Source: Neobacillus notoginsengisoli
GTDB taxonomy: Bacteria; Bacillota; Bacilli; Bacillales; Cytobacillaceae
Length of the DNA stretch: 64,000 nucleotides
Direction of reading: 5' to 3'
NCBI RefSeq assembly: GCF_003515685.1
Contig: NZ_QWEG01000002.1
Location: 62,001-126,000 of the forward strand
In this document: piece after piece, positions 1 through 7,507 of the stretch
Layout of the letters: each line of letters opens with the position of its first letter
Numbering within the stretch: the stretch's first letter is position 1
Translations under genes and position numbers: made by a program
The notes under the pieces: model-generated
Seen by the model: only the letters and a program-made list of their open reading frames with translations
Told to the model about the DNA's origin: nothing
Database searches by the model: none

Positions 1-718
1 AGTTGATTCCTAGCAGCATTAGCGTATGGAGAATCCTCTTGAAATTATGCTGTTCCATAAAGTGCTGAAGGGCTTTTTTGCCGAAATGAATAACGTGTCC
101 GGGCTGCAGCATATGGCTTTTCGCAAACGCGCGGTGGTAGAGAAATTCCCCATTATTGATTCCGACCGCAAACTCCTCATCAAGCTTTTCAAGAATCAAA
201 TCGGCTTGATGGTACCTCGCCTGCCTCATCAGATAGATGCTTGTAAAGTAATCAAACAAATTCCTTTCCTGGCGCGAGAAATTTTTCAGGTGCTTCTTCA
301 ACAAATCATGCTGCACTTCGGCCGCAACGTCCTCCCCTTTAAAGAGCATATATCTGTATTTATACAACTCGTATGTATAAATATAGGGAGTAAACGGAAT
401 CAGGCCGCCAAGCTCCTTCAGTCGGGAATAAATACGGTCAGCCTCCGTTTTTATTTGGAAAGTCATTTTGTCATCAAAGTCATCAAGTAATGTTTTGATT
501 TCTTTCTCCTGGCCTGCAACATCCTCAATTTTAACTCCCAGCCTCTCAAGCAGCAGGGCAATTGTTTCTTTGTTTCCTTCTTTTGAATTATGTTCGATTT
601 TGCTTAAATGCGGAATGGAACAAATTCCTTCTGCAAGCTCTTTTTGCGTCATCCCCCTTTGCGTCCTGTAATATTTGATTAAGGGCCCAAAGTCCATAAG
701 CTCACCAACCGTTTTCAT
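1..718 (-). CDS. HTH (XRE) regulator with helical-repeat C-terminal region, 3' end outside window
   Basis: About 239 residues are visible; the gene runs off the left edge. The start is the ATG at 716-718. Residues ~10-65 form an XRE-type helix-turn-helix (the segment GMTQKELAEG, then SIPHLSKIEH). The rest is helical and resembles the TPR arrays of peptide-responsive Gram-positive regulators of the NprR/PlcR/Rap kind (family knowledge). It lies just downstream of, and codirectional with, a secreted subtilase, separated from it by a terminator. In RNPP systems the signal-peptide gene usually follows the regulator; that position is outside the window. The peptide-sensing role is inference; a plain XRE-TPR regulator is equally possible. 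Confidence 0.75.
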   Translation of the reverse strand, partial: MKTVGELMDFGPLIKYYRTQRGMTQKELAEGICSIPHLSKIEHNSKEGNKETIALLLERLGVKIEDVAGQEKEIKTLLDDFDDKMTFQIKTEADRIYSRLKELGGLIPFTPYIYTYELYKYRYMLFKGEDVAAEVQHDLLKKHLKNFSRQERNLFDYFTSIYLMRQARYHQADLILEKLDEEFAVGINNGEFLYHRAFAKSHMLQPGHVIHFGKKALQHFMEQHNFKRILHTLMLLGIN

Positions 719-805
719 ATTACTCTATCACTTATTATAGAAAATAATACAATATTATTCAAAATTATTCGACTTTTACTGAAAAATGGGACTAAACGCC
801 CAAAA

Positions 806-828
806 CCATCCGGCTTTTTGCCGGATGG
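806..828 (-). terminator. Terminator after the subtilase gene
   Basis: A 9-bp perfect stem (CCATCCGGC / GCCGGATGG) with a T5 loop is followed on the minus strand by a short TTTT run. It lies between the subtilase stop and the regulator start, so the two genes are probably separate transcripts. Confidence 0.65.
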
Positions 829-844
829 CATTGGGGATATTAGA

Positions 845-2107
845 CTATTTTACTCGCGGGAAGCCGAATCCGGAGGCGTAGTCATCCCCGGTTGCCGCTC
901 CTGTTCCGCCTTTTATGTCATATTGCTTTGCTCTGTTCTGAAGCTCGGTGCGAAGCTGGACATTGCTGAGTGATTTATTGGCAGACCAGATTTTCGCTGC
1001 AAGACCCGCAATGTGCGGAGTTGCCATTGATGTACCGCTCATTGTCGTATAACCGCCGCTAGTAGAAGTGGAGTAAATTGAACCTCCTGGCGCAGAAAGC
1101 TCGATATCGCGTTCCTGTATTCTATAGTCACCGGCTGTTGCAGGGTTTCCTCGAGAAGAGAAGTCCGAAACCTTATGGGTGCCGTTGACAAATGTATTAT
1201 CAAGAGATGCGACAGCAATCGCATTCACAAGCGCCCCTGGATAGCCAATCGTATTCGATCTTGGGCCGTCATTTCCTGCAGCTGCTACAACGAGAGTGCC
1301 TTTTCCATACGCATAATCTACCGCACTCGCAATCAATGAATCTTTCCCACTTGATCCAAGCGACATTGAAATGACTGTTTTCACACCTAATCGGCTCGCC
1401 TCATCGGCCGCGTGGCGGATTGCGGCGGCAATATCATCGGAATAGCCCGATCCGCGGTCGTTCAGAACCTTGTATGCCCAAAGCTCAGATTGAGGGGCAA
1501 CTCCGTAAATTCCAAGGCCGTCATATCCTCCGTTAGCAAGGACCGTCCCTGCAACATGGGTGCCATGGCCATTTCTATCGTTACATACCCCATTAACAAG
1601 AGGGTTGGATGCCTGGGTAAAGTCCTTGCACTGCTCCGCATTGTCCCGAAGATCAATATGGCCCGTATTTACTCCTGTATCGAGTACCGCAACTTTAATG
1701 CCATCCCCGCCTGAGGTCTTCGTAATTGCAGAATCATTATAAATGGCTTTGATGCCCCATGGTACCTGCTGGGACGGAACTGCCTGGATGGAAGCGCCTG
1801 GCTTTGCAGTTGCCCTGCTGTCGAGCTGGACCTCCTCAACAAGTTCGATTTTCAGATTTTTGTTTTTTTGGAGGGCTTTGTACTGGCTTTCATTGACGGT
1901 TGTCGTAAAGCCGGCCGCACCGAAATCCCAACGCTGGCCAACACTTTGTTTGGCCTTTGCCTTTTCAGAGCTTGGACCCTGGATGAAAACACGGTAGGAA
2001 TCCTTCGCTGCCTGCTCCGGCGCCTGGCCGAAAGCTGCTGATGCAAAAACTGACATACCTAATGCCAAACTCAGAATTGCAGACCCCACTTTGGTTCTTT
2101 TCCTCAT
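845..2107 (-). CDS. Secreted subtilisin-like serine protease (S8)
   Basis: A 420-residue pre-pro-protease. Residues 1-~28 are a signal peptide (basic start, hydrophobic core, ASA/AFG-type cleavage area), ~35-100 an inhibitor-I9-like propeptide, ~115-420 the peptidase S8 domain. The full catalytic set is visible: Asp143 in AVLDTG, His181 in GHGTHVAG, oxyanion Asn279 in AAGNDG, and Ser360 in GTSMATPH. Cys160 and Cys175 flank the Asp-His segment and could form a disulfide, as in some thermostable or cold-adapted subtilisins. The ATG follows a good GAGGAG site. It would be exported and self-processed to degrade extracellular protein. The adjacent HTH regulator suggests density-dependent control (inference). 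Confidence 0.93.
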   Translation of the reverse strand: MRKRTKVGSAILSLALGMSVFASAAFGQAPEQAAKDSYRVFIQGPSSEKAKAKQSVGQRWDFGAAGFTTTVNESQYKALQKNKNLKIELVEEVQLDSRATAKPGASIQAVPSQQVPWGIKAIYNDSAITKTSGGDGIKVAVLDTGVNTGHIDLRDNAEQCKDFTQASNPLVNGVCNDRNGHGTHVAGTVLANGGYDGLGIYGVAPQSELWAYKVLNDRGSGYSDDIAAAIRHAADEASRLGVKTVISMSLGSSGKDSLIASAVDYAYGKGTLVVAAAGNDGPRSNTIGYPGALVNAIAVASLDNTFVNGTHKVSDFSSRGNPATAGDYRIQERDIELSAPGGSIYSTSTSGGYTTMSGTSMATPHIAGLAAKIWSANKSLSNVQLRTELQNRAKQYDIKGGTGAATGDDYASGFGFPRVK

Positions 2108-2529
2108 TTACTTTCTCCTCTCGAATATAAAGTCTGCAGCACCAAGCACCCCTGCTGCGTGCCCTAAGTATATTTTAAATTTTCTGAGAAGTGCAATTGA
2201 TATCCGGACGGTATCCGTTGGGAAAATCGAGTGGGGTGATTCCATTTGTGGAAGGAGATTATATTGGGAAAACCCATGCTTTGCCGCTGCTTCCGAATAG
2301 AAATGCAGCCCGGAAAATCCTTTTTAGGATGAATGTGAGGGAGCGGCAAGCGGAGCAATTTGAAATCCTTATTCCGTCATGCTGCGGCGGAATTTTAAAC
2401 ATTTCTCAACTTGGGAAATACCATTCATTCATCCATAAAATATAAAAAACTGATGCAGGCGCGGCAGTTGTCTCCAGCCGGTTCCATCAGTTTTTTATGT
2501 AAAAGTGGGCATATTTTTTTATTCCATGT
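2108..2529. other. Gap between subtilase and grpB-like gene
   Basis: It holds the upstream region of the subtilase and, at its right end, a bidirectional terminator. An 84-codon open frame on the plus strand (2191-2445) ends at the terminator, but it has a GTG start without a ribosome site and resembles nothing I recognise, so it is not called as a gene. Confidence 0.5.
2444..2496. terminator. Bidirectional terminator
   Basis: The arms AAAAAACTGATG (2444-2455) and CATCAGTTTTTT (2485-2496) pair over 12 bp. This gives a GC core flanked by A and T runs, active in either direction. On the minus strand it ends the GrpB-family gene. Confidence 0.75.
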
Positions 2530-3048
2530 TCAGTTTCTCTTGATTCCTTTGTGCCATTCTAATGCACGTCGTTCCATTTGGCTGACGAAGTTCTTTTTGG
2601 CGGGGCTGTATTGGACTGTCGTATGATATTGTTTGGCAAGCTGTTCTTTAAAGGAACTATATCTGGCTGCCTCTTCCGGATGGGCTCTGAGATGGTCACG
2701 GAAAATCAAGTGCCTTGCAATTTCCAGGTTGCCTTGCTCATAAAAATGGATGTGATGGGTTCTGTTTTCTCCGCCTTTACGGAATAAACGCCTTCCGGGG
2801 ATGCCCCACTCTCCTGCTGCATCATATCCGTACAAAATCATTTTTTCGTTGAAGGAATCGACCTTACCGATGTCGAGCACAATAACCATCATGTCAATAA
2901 CAGGTTTCGCCACCATTCCCTTCACGGCTGTACTGCCAAAATGCTCTAATTTCAATATCAAATCTCCAAAAACTGCTTTAAGAAATAGGGCTTCCTCTTC
3001 GTACATGGCCGACCATTCCTCATTAAACTCCGAAAGCCGCACATCCAT
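2530..3048 (-). CDS. GrpB (UPF0157) family protein, nucleotidyltransferase-like
   Basis: 172 residues from the ATG at 3048. The family core is complete: the N-terminal Y/F-x-E-W start, EHFGSTAVKG, AKPVIDMMV, GRRLFRKG and HHIHFYE. Proteins of this family adopt a nucleotidyltransferase-like fold and some stand-alone copies confer minor stress phenotypes, but the substrate is generally unknown. The frame stays open upstream to 3207, but that stretch overlaps a palindromic repeat and is not family-like; GGGGG precedes the chosen start. A terminator follows. Confidence 0.85.
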   Translation of the reverse strand: MDVRLSEFNEEWSAMYEEEALFLKAVFGDLILKLEHFGSTAVKGMVAKPVIDMMVIVLDIGKVDSFNEKMILYGYDAAGEWGIPGRRLFRKGGENRTHHIHFYEQGNLEIARHLIFRDHLRAHPEEAARYSSFKEQLAKQYHTTVQYSPAKKNFVSQMERRALEWHKGIKRN

Positions 3049-3139
3049 TCCGATTCCCCCACGTTGAACCATATTTATTTGCCAACCTATCTTACTCCAA
3101 CCCACACAAACTAGCAAAAGCTTTATGCTCACATTTAAA

Positions 3140-3206
3140 AGCAAGGGGACGGTTCTGCTGCTTCTTTCGGGAACCGAATGAAGCGCTGGAACCGTCCCCT
3201 GCCTCA
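3140..3206. repeat. Dispersed palindromic repeat (GGGACGGTTC type)
   Basis: Inverted arms AGGGGACGGTTC (near 3143) and GAACCGTCCCCT (near 3189) surround an inner palindrome, GGGAACCGAATGAAGCGCTGG. A partial copy, GAACCGTCCCGCTGCCTCACTC-like, lies near 23447, upstream of the yugF-type gene. I know such units as multi-copy intergenic palindromes in Bacillaceae genomes. It overlaps the stop codon of the small gene at 3204-3344 and may also act as its terminator. Confidence 0.6.
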
Positions 3207-3344
3207 CTCTTCCTTCTTGGGCTCAATTTCCTGTTTCAGCATTTCCTCTTCTTCTTCTACTGTGATTCGTGTGATTTGGTCCTGGAGCAGGTGGAATGCT
3301 TCATCAAGCCCTTTCCGTGACGGCAAATTTCCATTTTCCTTCAT
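3204..3344 (-). CDS. Small acidic protein, 46 aa
   Basis: The ATG at 3342-3344 follows a textbook AAGGAGG site (spacing 7). It encodes 46 residues, starting MKENGNLPSRKGLDEAF and ending in a Glu/Lys-rich helix. No cysteines, membrane segment or known domain. The ribosome site, charged helical composition and clean stop support a real gene. Function unknown; the stop lies inside a dispersed palindromic repeat. Confidence 0.6.
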   Translation of the reverse strand: MKENGNLPSRKGLDEAFHLLQDQITRITVEEEEEMLKQEIEPKKEE

Positions 3345-3434
3345 CACGTCCGCCTCCTTTTTTCTTAGTTTTTCCTAAAAGCACGGGATAAAACATTACC
3401 AATTGCAGAAAATAAGCGGGAAAGGATGATGAAG

Positions 3435-3617
3435 ATGAAGAAACGCGTGCATTCAATTGCCGGACGGGTTTATGAGGCGTCTGATTATAAAAAAGATGAC
3501 GAGGTTTCCAGGGGCCTTGCAGAAACACATGAACAAGTAAGCGATGCTTATATGGAAGGCGAAATCGGCGGGAAAATTGAACGGCCCGACGGCACCAGCG
3601 AGGATTTACCGCGTTAA
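3435..3617 (+). CDS. DUF4025 (YozQ-like) small protein
   Basis: About 61 residues. It carries the conserved core LAETHEQVSDAYMEG with the His-Glu-Gln signature of DUF4025, a short Bacillus family of unknown role. Three ATGs cluster at 3426, 3429 and 3435; GGGAAAGG is best spaced for the one at 3435. The protein is hydrophilic with no signal peptide. A hairpin terminator follows. Confidence 0.75.
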   Translation: MKKRVHSIAGRVYEASDYKKDDEVSRGLAETHEQVSDAYMEGEIGGKIERPDGTSEDLPR

Positions 3618-3624
3618 AAACAGC

Positions 3625-3707
3625 AAAGCATCCCCTTTCGTGAAGTGTACCCCAATCGCTATGTATGTCTAACAGTTTGGGCCAGTCCTTTTGAGAGGGG
3701 ATGCTTT
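3625..3707 (+). terminator. Terminator with a 59-nt loop resembling insertion-sequence ends
   Basis: A 12-bp perfect stem (AAAGCATCCCCT / AGGGGATGCTTT) is followed by a T run. The unusually long loop contains TGAAGTGTACCCCAA and TGTCTAACAGTTTGGG, which look like the two ends of an IS3-type element brought together. The terminator role is well supported; the IS relic is a guess. Confidence 0.6.
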
Positions 3708-3816
3708 TTAGTGGTGCCGATGCAACTATGAATAAACTAAACGAATCGAAGAGAAATCAGGAGGCATTATTGTATCCATCCAGTATTTGTTGAAGCTCCA
3801 CCAATTGGTCCCTCAC

Positions 3817-4260
3817 TTAGCCCCATGTGAATTCTCCATGTTCAATCGCTTGTTTCATGTTATTTGCCAGCCGCCAAAACTCATTCACAAACTGGATATA
3901 ATAAGAATTTTTAGGGGTTCTTTTATCGAGCTTTGGAACCACTGTATCGCGAGCAGTTTCAAACTTCTCCTTTACTTTCGGATAAAGTTTCGATATGACA
4001 AGTTTAGCCTCGTCTGAGTTGACATCAATCTCCTGGTCCTGGATTCTCATTGCAAGGTTCATCATTTCAAACGTGAGGGAGCTTATTTCTTTATAATTCA
4101 AATCGCGAAGATCTTCAGGTTTCTTTGCAGACTCCGCTTTGGTCACCATTTCGCTTTGTGTCTCCAATGCACCCTTTTTGCCTGGATCATTTTCTTTGCT
4201 CTGATCAGAACAGCCAAAAAGCAGGAACAAAATGCAAATGATAAAAAGATTCCTCTTCAT
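3817..4260 (-). CDS. Lipoprotein of unknown function, probably C-terminally truncated
   Basis: 147 residues from the ATG at 4258-4260, behind GGGGGGGAG. The N-terminus is a lipoprotein signal (LLFGC lipobox, Cys~17), followed by a polar linker and a helical domain (~60-147). It would sit on the outer face of the membrane. I do not recognise the family. After the TAA at 3817-3819 the same frame continues for 19 codons with plausible coding sequence (VRDQLVELQQILDGYNNAS) to a TGA at 3757-3759. A nonsense mutation may therefore have shortened the protein. Confidence 0.7.
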   Translation of the reverse strand: MKRNLFIICILFLLFGCSDQSKENDPGKKGALETQSEMVTKAESAKKPEDLRDLNYKEISSLTFEMMNLAMRIQDQEIDVNSDEAKLVISKLYPKVKEKFETARDTVVPKLDKRTPKNSYYIQFVNEFWRLANNMKQAIEHGEFTWG

Positions 4261-4362
4261 GTAACTCCCCCCCAGTCGTTTACAACATAGTACCAAAAAA
4301 AGCCAAGAGAGGGAATACAAAGAGCAGCAGCTCGCGACAACTGGTTATCTTATTTTGCAAAA

Positions 4363-4389
4363 AAGAACGGGCTTATTCTGCCCGTTCTT
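4363..4389 (-). terminator. Terminator of the yteA-like gene
   Basis: A 10-bp stem (AAGAACGGGC / GCCCGTTCTT) is followed on the minus strand by TTTTTT. It starts at the stop codon of the yteA-like gene. Confidence 0.85.
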
Positions 4390-5188
4390 ACTCTTTTCCG
4401 CCGGGATGCCGGTCCTGAAGGCCATCAGCCGGGTCGTCATCGACATATGGGTCATGTTCAAACGCAGGAAGGTCGCCGAAAGCCGTCATCGTTCCTGCTT
4501 CATCCAGCTCCTGTTCATACTTCCGGTGTTGGCCATTCGGGTAAATGGTAACGTGATTACCATACATGTCCACGGCGGCAAAATTTTCGTAATCCTCCAC
4601 ATAACCAACCGGGTCTTCACTTTCAATATAATCATCATTGTAATGATCCTTTTCATCTGTAAAGGCAAAATCGGAGGGCGTTTCAGACGTTCCGAAGGAG
4701 GCAACTTCCTGCCAAGTATCCTCGGCATCATAAGAAACACTCTCATCTTCCTCATCCTTGTCAAACTTCCCGAACGGAGGCATTAAGACGCCCTCTTCAA
4801 CAGGCCGGTTATGCGATGTTATTTGATCTGGACTGTGTTCTTTGCAGTAGGTTGTATTGGGCAGCGCCTCAAGTCGCTCATAAGGAATGTCCTTCCCGCA
4901 CACCTGGCATTTGCCGTAGTTCCCCTTCTCCATCGCTTCAAGCGCCCTGTTTACCGCATCTAGTTGATTATTACTATGTTCATTCAGTGCTATATCCTTT
5001 TCCCGTTCATACAGTTCGGTAGCTTCATCAGCCGGATGATTGTCATAGCTCGATAACTCCCCCATTGACTCATGCCAATGCCCGCGCTGCAGCCCGAACT
5101 CATCATTTTCCTCCAAATGCCCTTCAATATTCGCTTTTTCCTCAAGCAGCCTAGACCGCAGCTCCTCCAATTGGGATGAAGATAACAT
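4388..5188 (-). CDS. yteA: YteA-type TraR/DksA zinc-finger protein
   Basis: About 266 residues. The N-terminal half is a coiled-coil (~1-85) followed by a DksA/TraR zinc finger: CQVCGKDIPYERL, then TYCKEH. The C-terminal ~140 residues are very acidic. This is the YteA architecture; in B. subtilis the gene is sporulation-associated (established). The finger has three Cys and one His in place of the classical four-Cys set. Two starts are close: ATG 5194 lies one base after GAAAGGGG, ATG 5188 is better spaced. It could act on RNA polymerase, but this is unproven. Confidence 0.85.
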   Translation of the reverse strand: MLSSSQLEELRSRLLEEKANIEGHLEENDEFGLQRGHWHESMGELSSYDNHPADEATELYEREKDIALNEHSNNQLDAVNRALEAMEKGNYGKCQVCGKDIPYERLEALPNTTYCKEHSPDQITSHNRPVEEGVLMPPFGKFDKDEEDESVSYDAEDTWQEVASFGTSETPSDFAFTDEKDHYNDDYIESEDPVGYVEDYENFAAVDMYGNHVTIYPNGQHRKYEQELDEAGTMTAFGDLPAFEHDPYVDDDPADGLQDRHPGGKE

Positions 5189-5393
5189 GTGCATGCCCCT
5201 TTCTTTATCTTCCGCAGCCGATTAGGTGCGGCTTATCTTTTCTATAGTTTCAAGTAAAGCAGCGTTTATTATGCAAGAAGGAGATGTGCACCTTTACCTT
5301 TTTCGTGAAAGTTTTTTGCAAAAGGGGTCTATGCCAAAGGTTTAGGATAAAGCAGTCTTATTGGCTGCACACTAAAAGCAGGAGGTGGATCAC

Positions 5394-5555
5394 ATGCCGA
5401 ACCAGGATAAGCAAAAGTTCCATAAAATACAGGAAGAGCACAAAGCTGAGTATATCGGAACTGACAGAAACCAGCCTATGGGGAAGAAAAATTCCACCTT
5501 TAACGGGCAGGGTAATACCGATCAATCGCCCGGTGCCACGGGGAGAAACGTGTAA
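5394..5555 (+). CDS. Small hydrophilic protein, 53 aa
   Basis: The ATG at 5394-5396 follows AGGAGGTGGATCAC, a near-perfect site. The product is polar, rich in Gln/Asn/Gly/Lys, without cysteine, ends GATGRNV, and is followed at once by a hairpin. The composition resembles minor small acid-soluble spore proteins (Ssp families), but I do not recognise a specific one. Divergent from the yteA-like gene. Confidence 0.65.
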   Translation: MPNQDKQKFHKIQEEHKAEYIGTDRNQPMGKKNSTFNGQGNTDQSPGATGRNV

Positions 5556-5564
5556 ACTCAAAAA

Positions 5565-5582
5565 GCCCGGTAATGACCGGGC
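5565..5582. terminator. Bidirectional terminator between small gene and LysE exporter
   Basis: GCCCGG / CCGGGC with an ATTAC-type loop. On the minus strand it is followed by TTTTTGAGTTT, which suits the exporter gene; on the plus strand the T run is weaker. Confidence 0.65.
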
Positions 5583-5630
5583 CCTCATTTTGCTAAAGAC
5601 TTATACGTCCATCATAGTTGTATGTATTAC

Positions 5631-6260
5631 TCACCAGGACAGCAGAGCGATTATTCCCTGCCAGCCGAAATAAAGGCCGAAGCCGATCAGCGACAGACCG
5701 GACAAGACGGAAATCGCTGTCAGGAGAACGGACGTGAGGAATCGTTTTGCTCCGGTTGCTAAGGCGGCCATTGTAATATCCCATATGAGCAGCCCGCTGA
5801 AAATGGCCAGGCTATAGAGGACAAGCTGTCCCCGGCCGGATGTTGCGGCTATTTTTGCCAAAACTGACCCGTAAATTCCGAGCCAAAATAAAATGGTGAG
5901 CGGATTTGATAGTGACATAAAAAAGCCCGACACGAACGATTTATAAAGCGGTTCTTTCTTACGGTTCGTCCCCATTTCGAGTCCCCTGATGCTGATCAGG
6001 CTTTCAATCCCGCTATACAGCAACACAAACGCGCCGAACAGCCACAGAAACGTCTGGACGATAGGAACTTCAATAAACCTGACGACACCGGCATACACAA
6101 TCAGCATATAAAAACCGTCCGCAATCGCAGCGCCGACTCCTGTCAAATAAGAATGCCAGAAACCATACCGTATCCCCCTGTCCATCTGGGCGGCATTAAT
6201 TGGTCCAATTGGCGCTGCGAGCGACAGTCCGAGCAAAACATAACTTAAATAAACAGTCAT
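5631..6260 (-). CDS. LysE/RhtB-family amino-acid exporter
   Basis: 209 residues with six hydrophobic segments and the N-terminal LysE hallmark GLSLAAPIGPINAAQ. Members export amino acids such as lysine, arginine or homoserine lactones; the substrate cannot be read from sequence. A second signature, MSLSNPLTILFW, lies mid-protein. The ATG at 6260 is well placed behind AAGGGGTGG; an upstream GTG at 6269 is too close to that site. It stands alone, with a terminator downstream and a 52-bp repeat array upstream. Confidence 0.88.
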   Translation of the reverse strand: MTVYLSYVLLGLSLAAPIGPINAAQMDRGIRYGFWHSYLTGVGAAIADGFYMLIVYAGVVRFIEVPIVQTFLWLFGAFVLLYSGIESLISIRGLEMGTNRKKEPLYKSFVSGFFMSLSNPLTILFWLGIYGSVLAKIAATSGRGQLVLYSLAIFSGLLIWDITMAALATGAKRFLTSVLLTAISVLSGLSLIGFGLYFGWQGIIALLSW

Positions 6261-6350
6261 CCCATCCACCCCTTGCTGAATAAGCCTGTCTACAAAGTGT
6301 ATTCAGCAAGGCGGGCTTGTACGACTGTTATTTTTAAGCTGGTGGCCTTG

Positions 6351-6990
6351 ACAAGGAAGCTGCTCTTGGAAGGAATCGAGTCGCATAGAGACCTCTTATT
6401 CGACTTGAAAGCCGCTCTTCGAAGGAATCGAGTCGCATAGAGACCTCTTATTCGACTTGAAAGCCGCGCTTGGAAGGAACAAAGTCGCATAGCAACTACT
6501 TATGCGACATGAAAGTCGCGCTTGGAAGGAATCGAGTCGCATAGAGACCAGTTATGCGACTTGAAAGCCGCTCTTCGAAGGAATCGAGTCGCATAGAGAC
6601 CTCTTATGCGACATGAAAGCCGCTCTTGGAAGGAATCGAGTCGCATAGAGACCACTTATGCGACATGAAAGCCGCGCTTGGAAGGAATCGAGTCGCATAG
6701 CGACCTCTTATGCGACTTGAAAGCCGCGCTTGGAAGGAACAAAGTCGCATAGCAACTACTTATGCGACATGAAAGTCGCGCTTGGAAGGAATCGAGTCGC
6801 ATAGAGACCACTTATGCGACTTGAAAGCCGCTCTTCGAAGGAATCGAGTCGCATAGCGACCTCTTATGCGACATGAAAGCCGCTCTTGGAAGAAACAAAG
6901 TCGCATAGCGACCTCTTATGCGACTTGAAAGCCGCCCTTCGAAGACTCAAAGTCGCATAGCGAACACGTATGCGACATACAAAGCTCAGT
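6351..6990. repeat. 52-bp tandem repeat array, 12 units with hairpins
   Basis: The 9-mer GTCGCATAG recurs at 6380, 6432, 6484, 6536, 6588, 6640, 6692, 6744, 6796, 6848, 6900 and 6952, exactly 52 bp apart each time. Each unit holds a hairpin (GTCGCATA, 9-nt loop, TATGCGAC; the first two units have TATTCGAC) and a ~27-bp linker ending GGAATCGA or GGAACAAA. A variant (GCAACTACT loop, AAAGTCGC linker) occurs at 6484 and 6744, 260 bp or five units apart, so blocks of units were duplicated. The rest of the gap 6261-7057 holds nothing else I can identify. Confidence 0.95.
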
Positions 6991-7057
6991 ATTCGAGGAA
7001 GCTTTCCCTTGTGGAGCGCAAATCAACAGCAACGTTAAAAGAATTAGTTCATTTTAT

Positions 7058-7507
7058 TTAGTTGTTTTCCCGCTGTCGGAAGACGATCTTTTTTTGCCCA
7101 AAGTAGTTGCTGACGGTGTAAAACACGCTGCCGATGAGGACTGCTGCATTATCCGCCCATTCTCTCGGCAGAAATCCAACCGCACCGGCATCAACAATCC
7201 GACCGCTAAGCCAGTATGACATGAAATAACAGCCAAGGATGACAGCCAGGAATCGTGGCGCCCCTTCACGAAACCGGACTGAGCTTTCGAATGTGAATGC
7301 CTTGTTCAAAAAATAGCTGATGACAGCTCCGACCACATTTCCGGTAAAAGTGGACAGCCAGTATGAAACACTGAACACATTTAACAAGAAAAGCATGATA
7401 AAAAGACCGGCAGCTGTATTCACAACGCCGACCAATGCAAAGCGGATAAAAGGACTAGTTCGTTTCAGGGTATTGGCGGGAATCAAGTTGGTAACTCTCC
7501 ATTCCAT
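7058..7507 (-). CDS. GtrA-family membrane protein
   Basis: 149 residues with four membrane segments and the GtrA pattern FIRFALVGVVNTAAG ... SYFLNKAFTF ... NYFGQKKIVF. GtrA proteins are thought to flip undecaprenyl-phosphate-linked sugars across the membrane. The first 53 bases overlap the 3' end of the glycosyltransferase gene, so translation is probably coupled. The ATG at 7507 has a poor ribosome site; a TTG seven codons later is an alternative. With the GT2 enzyme and the large membrane protein upstream it forms a three-part polymer glycosylation module (inference from CsbB/YfhO-type systems). Confidence 0.9.
   Translation of the reverse strand: MEWRVTNLIPANTLKRTSPFIRFALVGVVNTAAGLFIMLFLLNVFSVSYWLSTFTGNVVGAVISYFLNKAFTFESSVRFREGAPRFLAVILGCYFMSYWLSGRIVDAGAVGFLPREWADNAAVLIGSVFYTVSNYFGQKKIVFRQRENN

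Noticed and set aside
2191-2445. 84-codon plus-strand gene before the terminator
   Set aside because: GTG start without a ribosome site, no recognisable family, and an equally long frame on the other strand.
6351-6990. CRISPR array
   Set aside because: The linkers between hairpins are nearly identical rather than unique, units are a single 52-bp repeat, and no cas genes are nearby.
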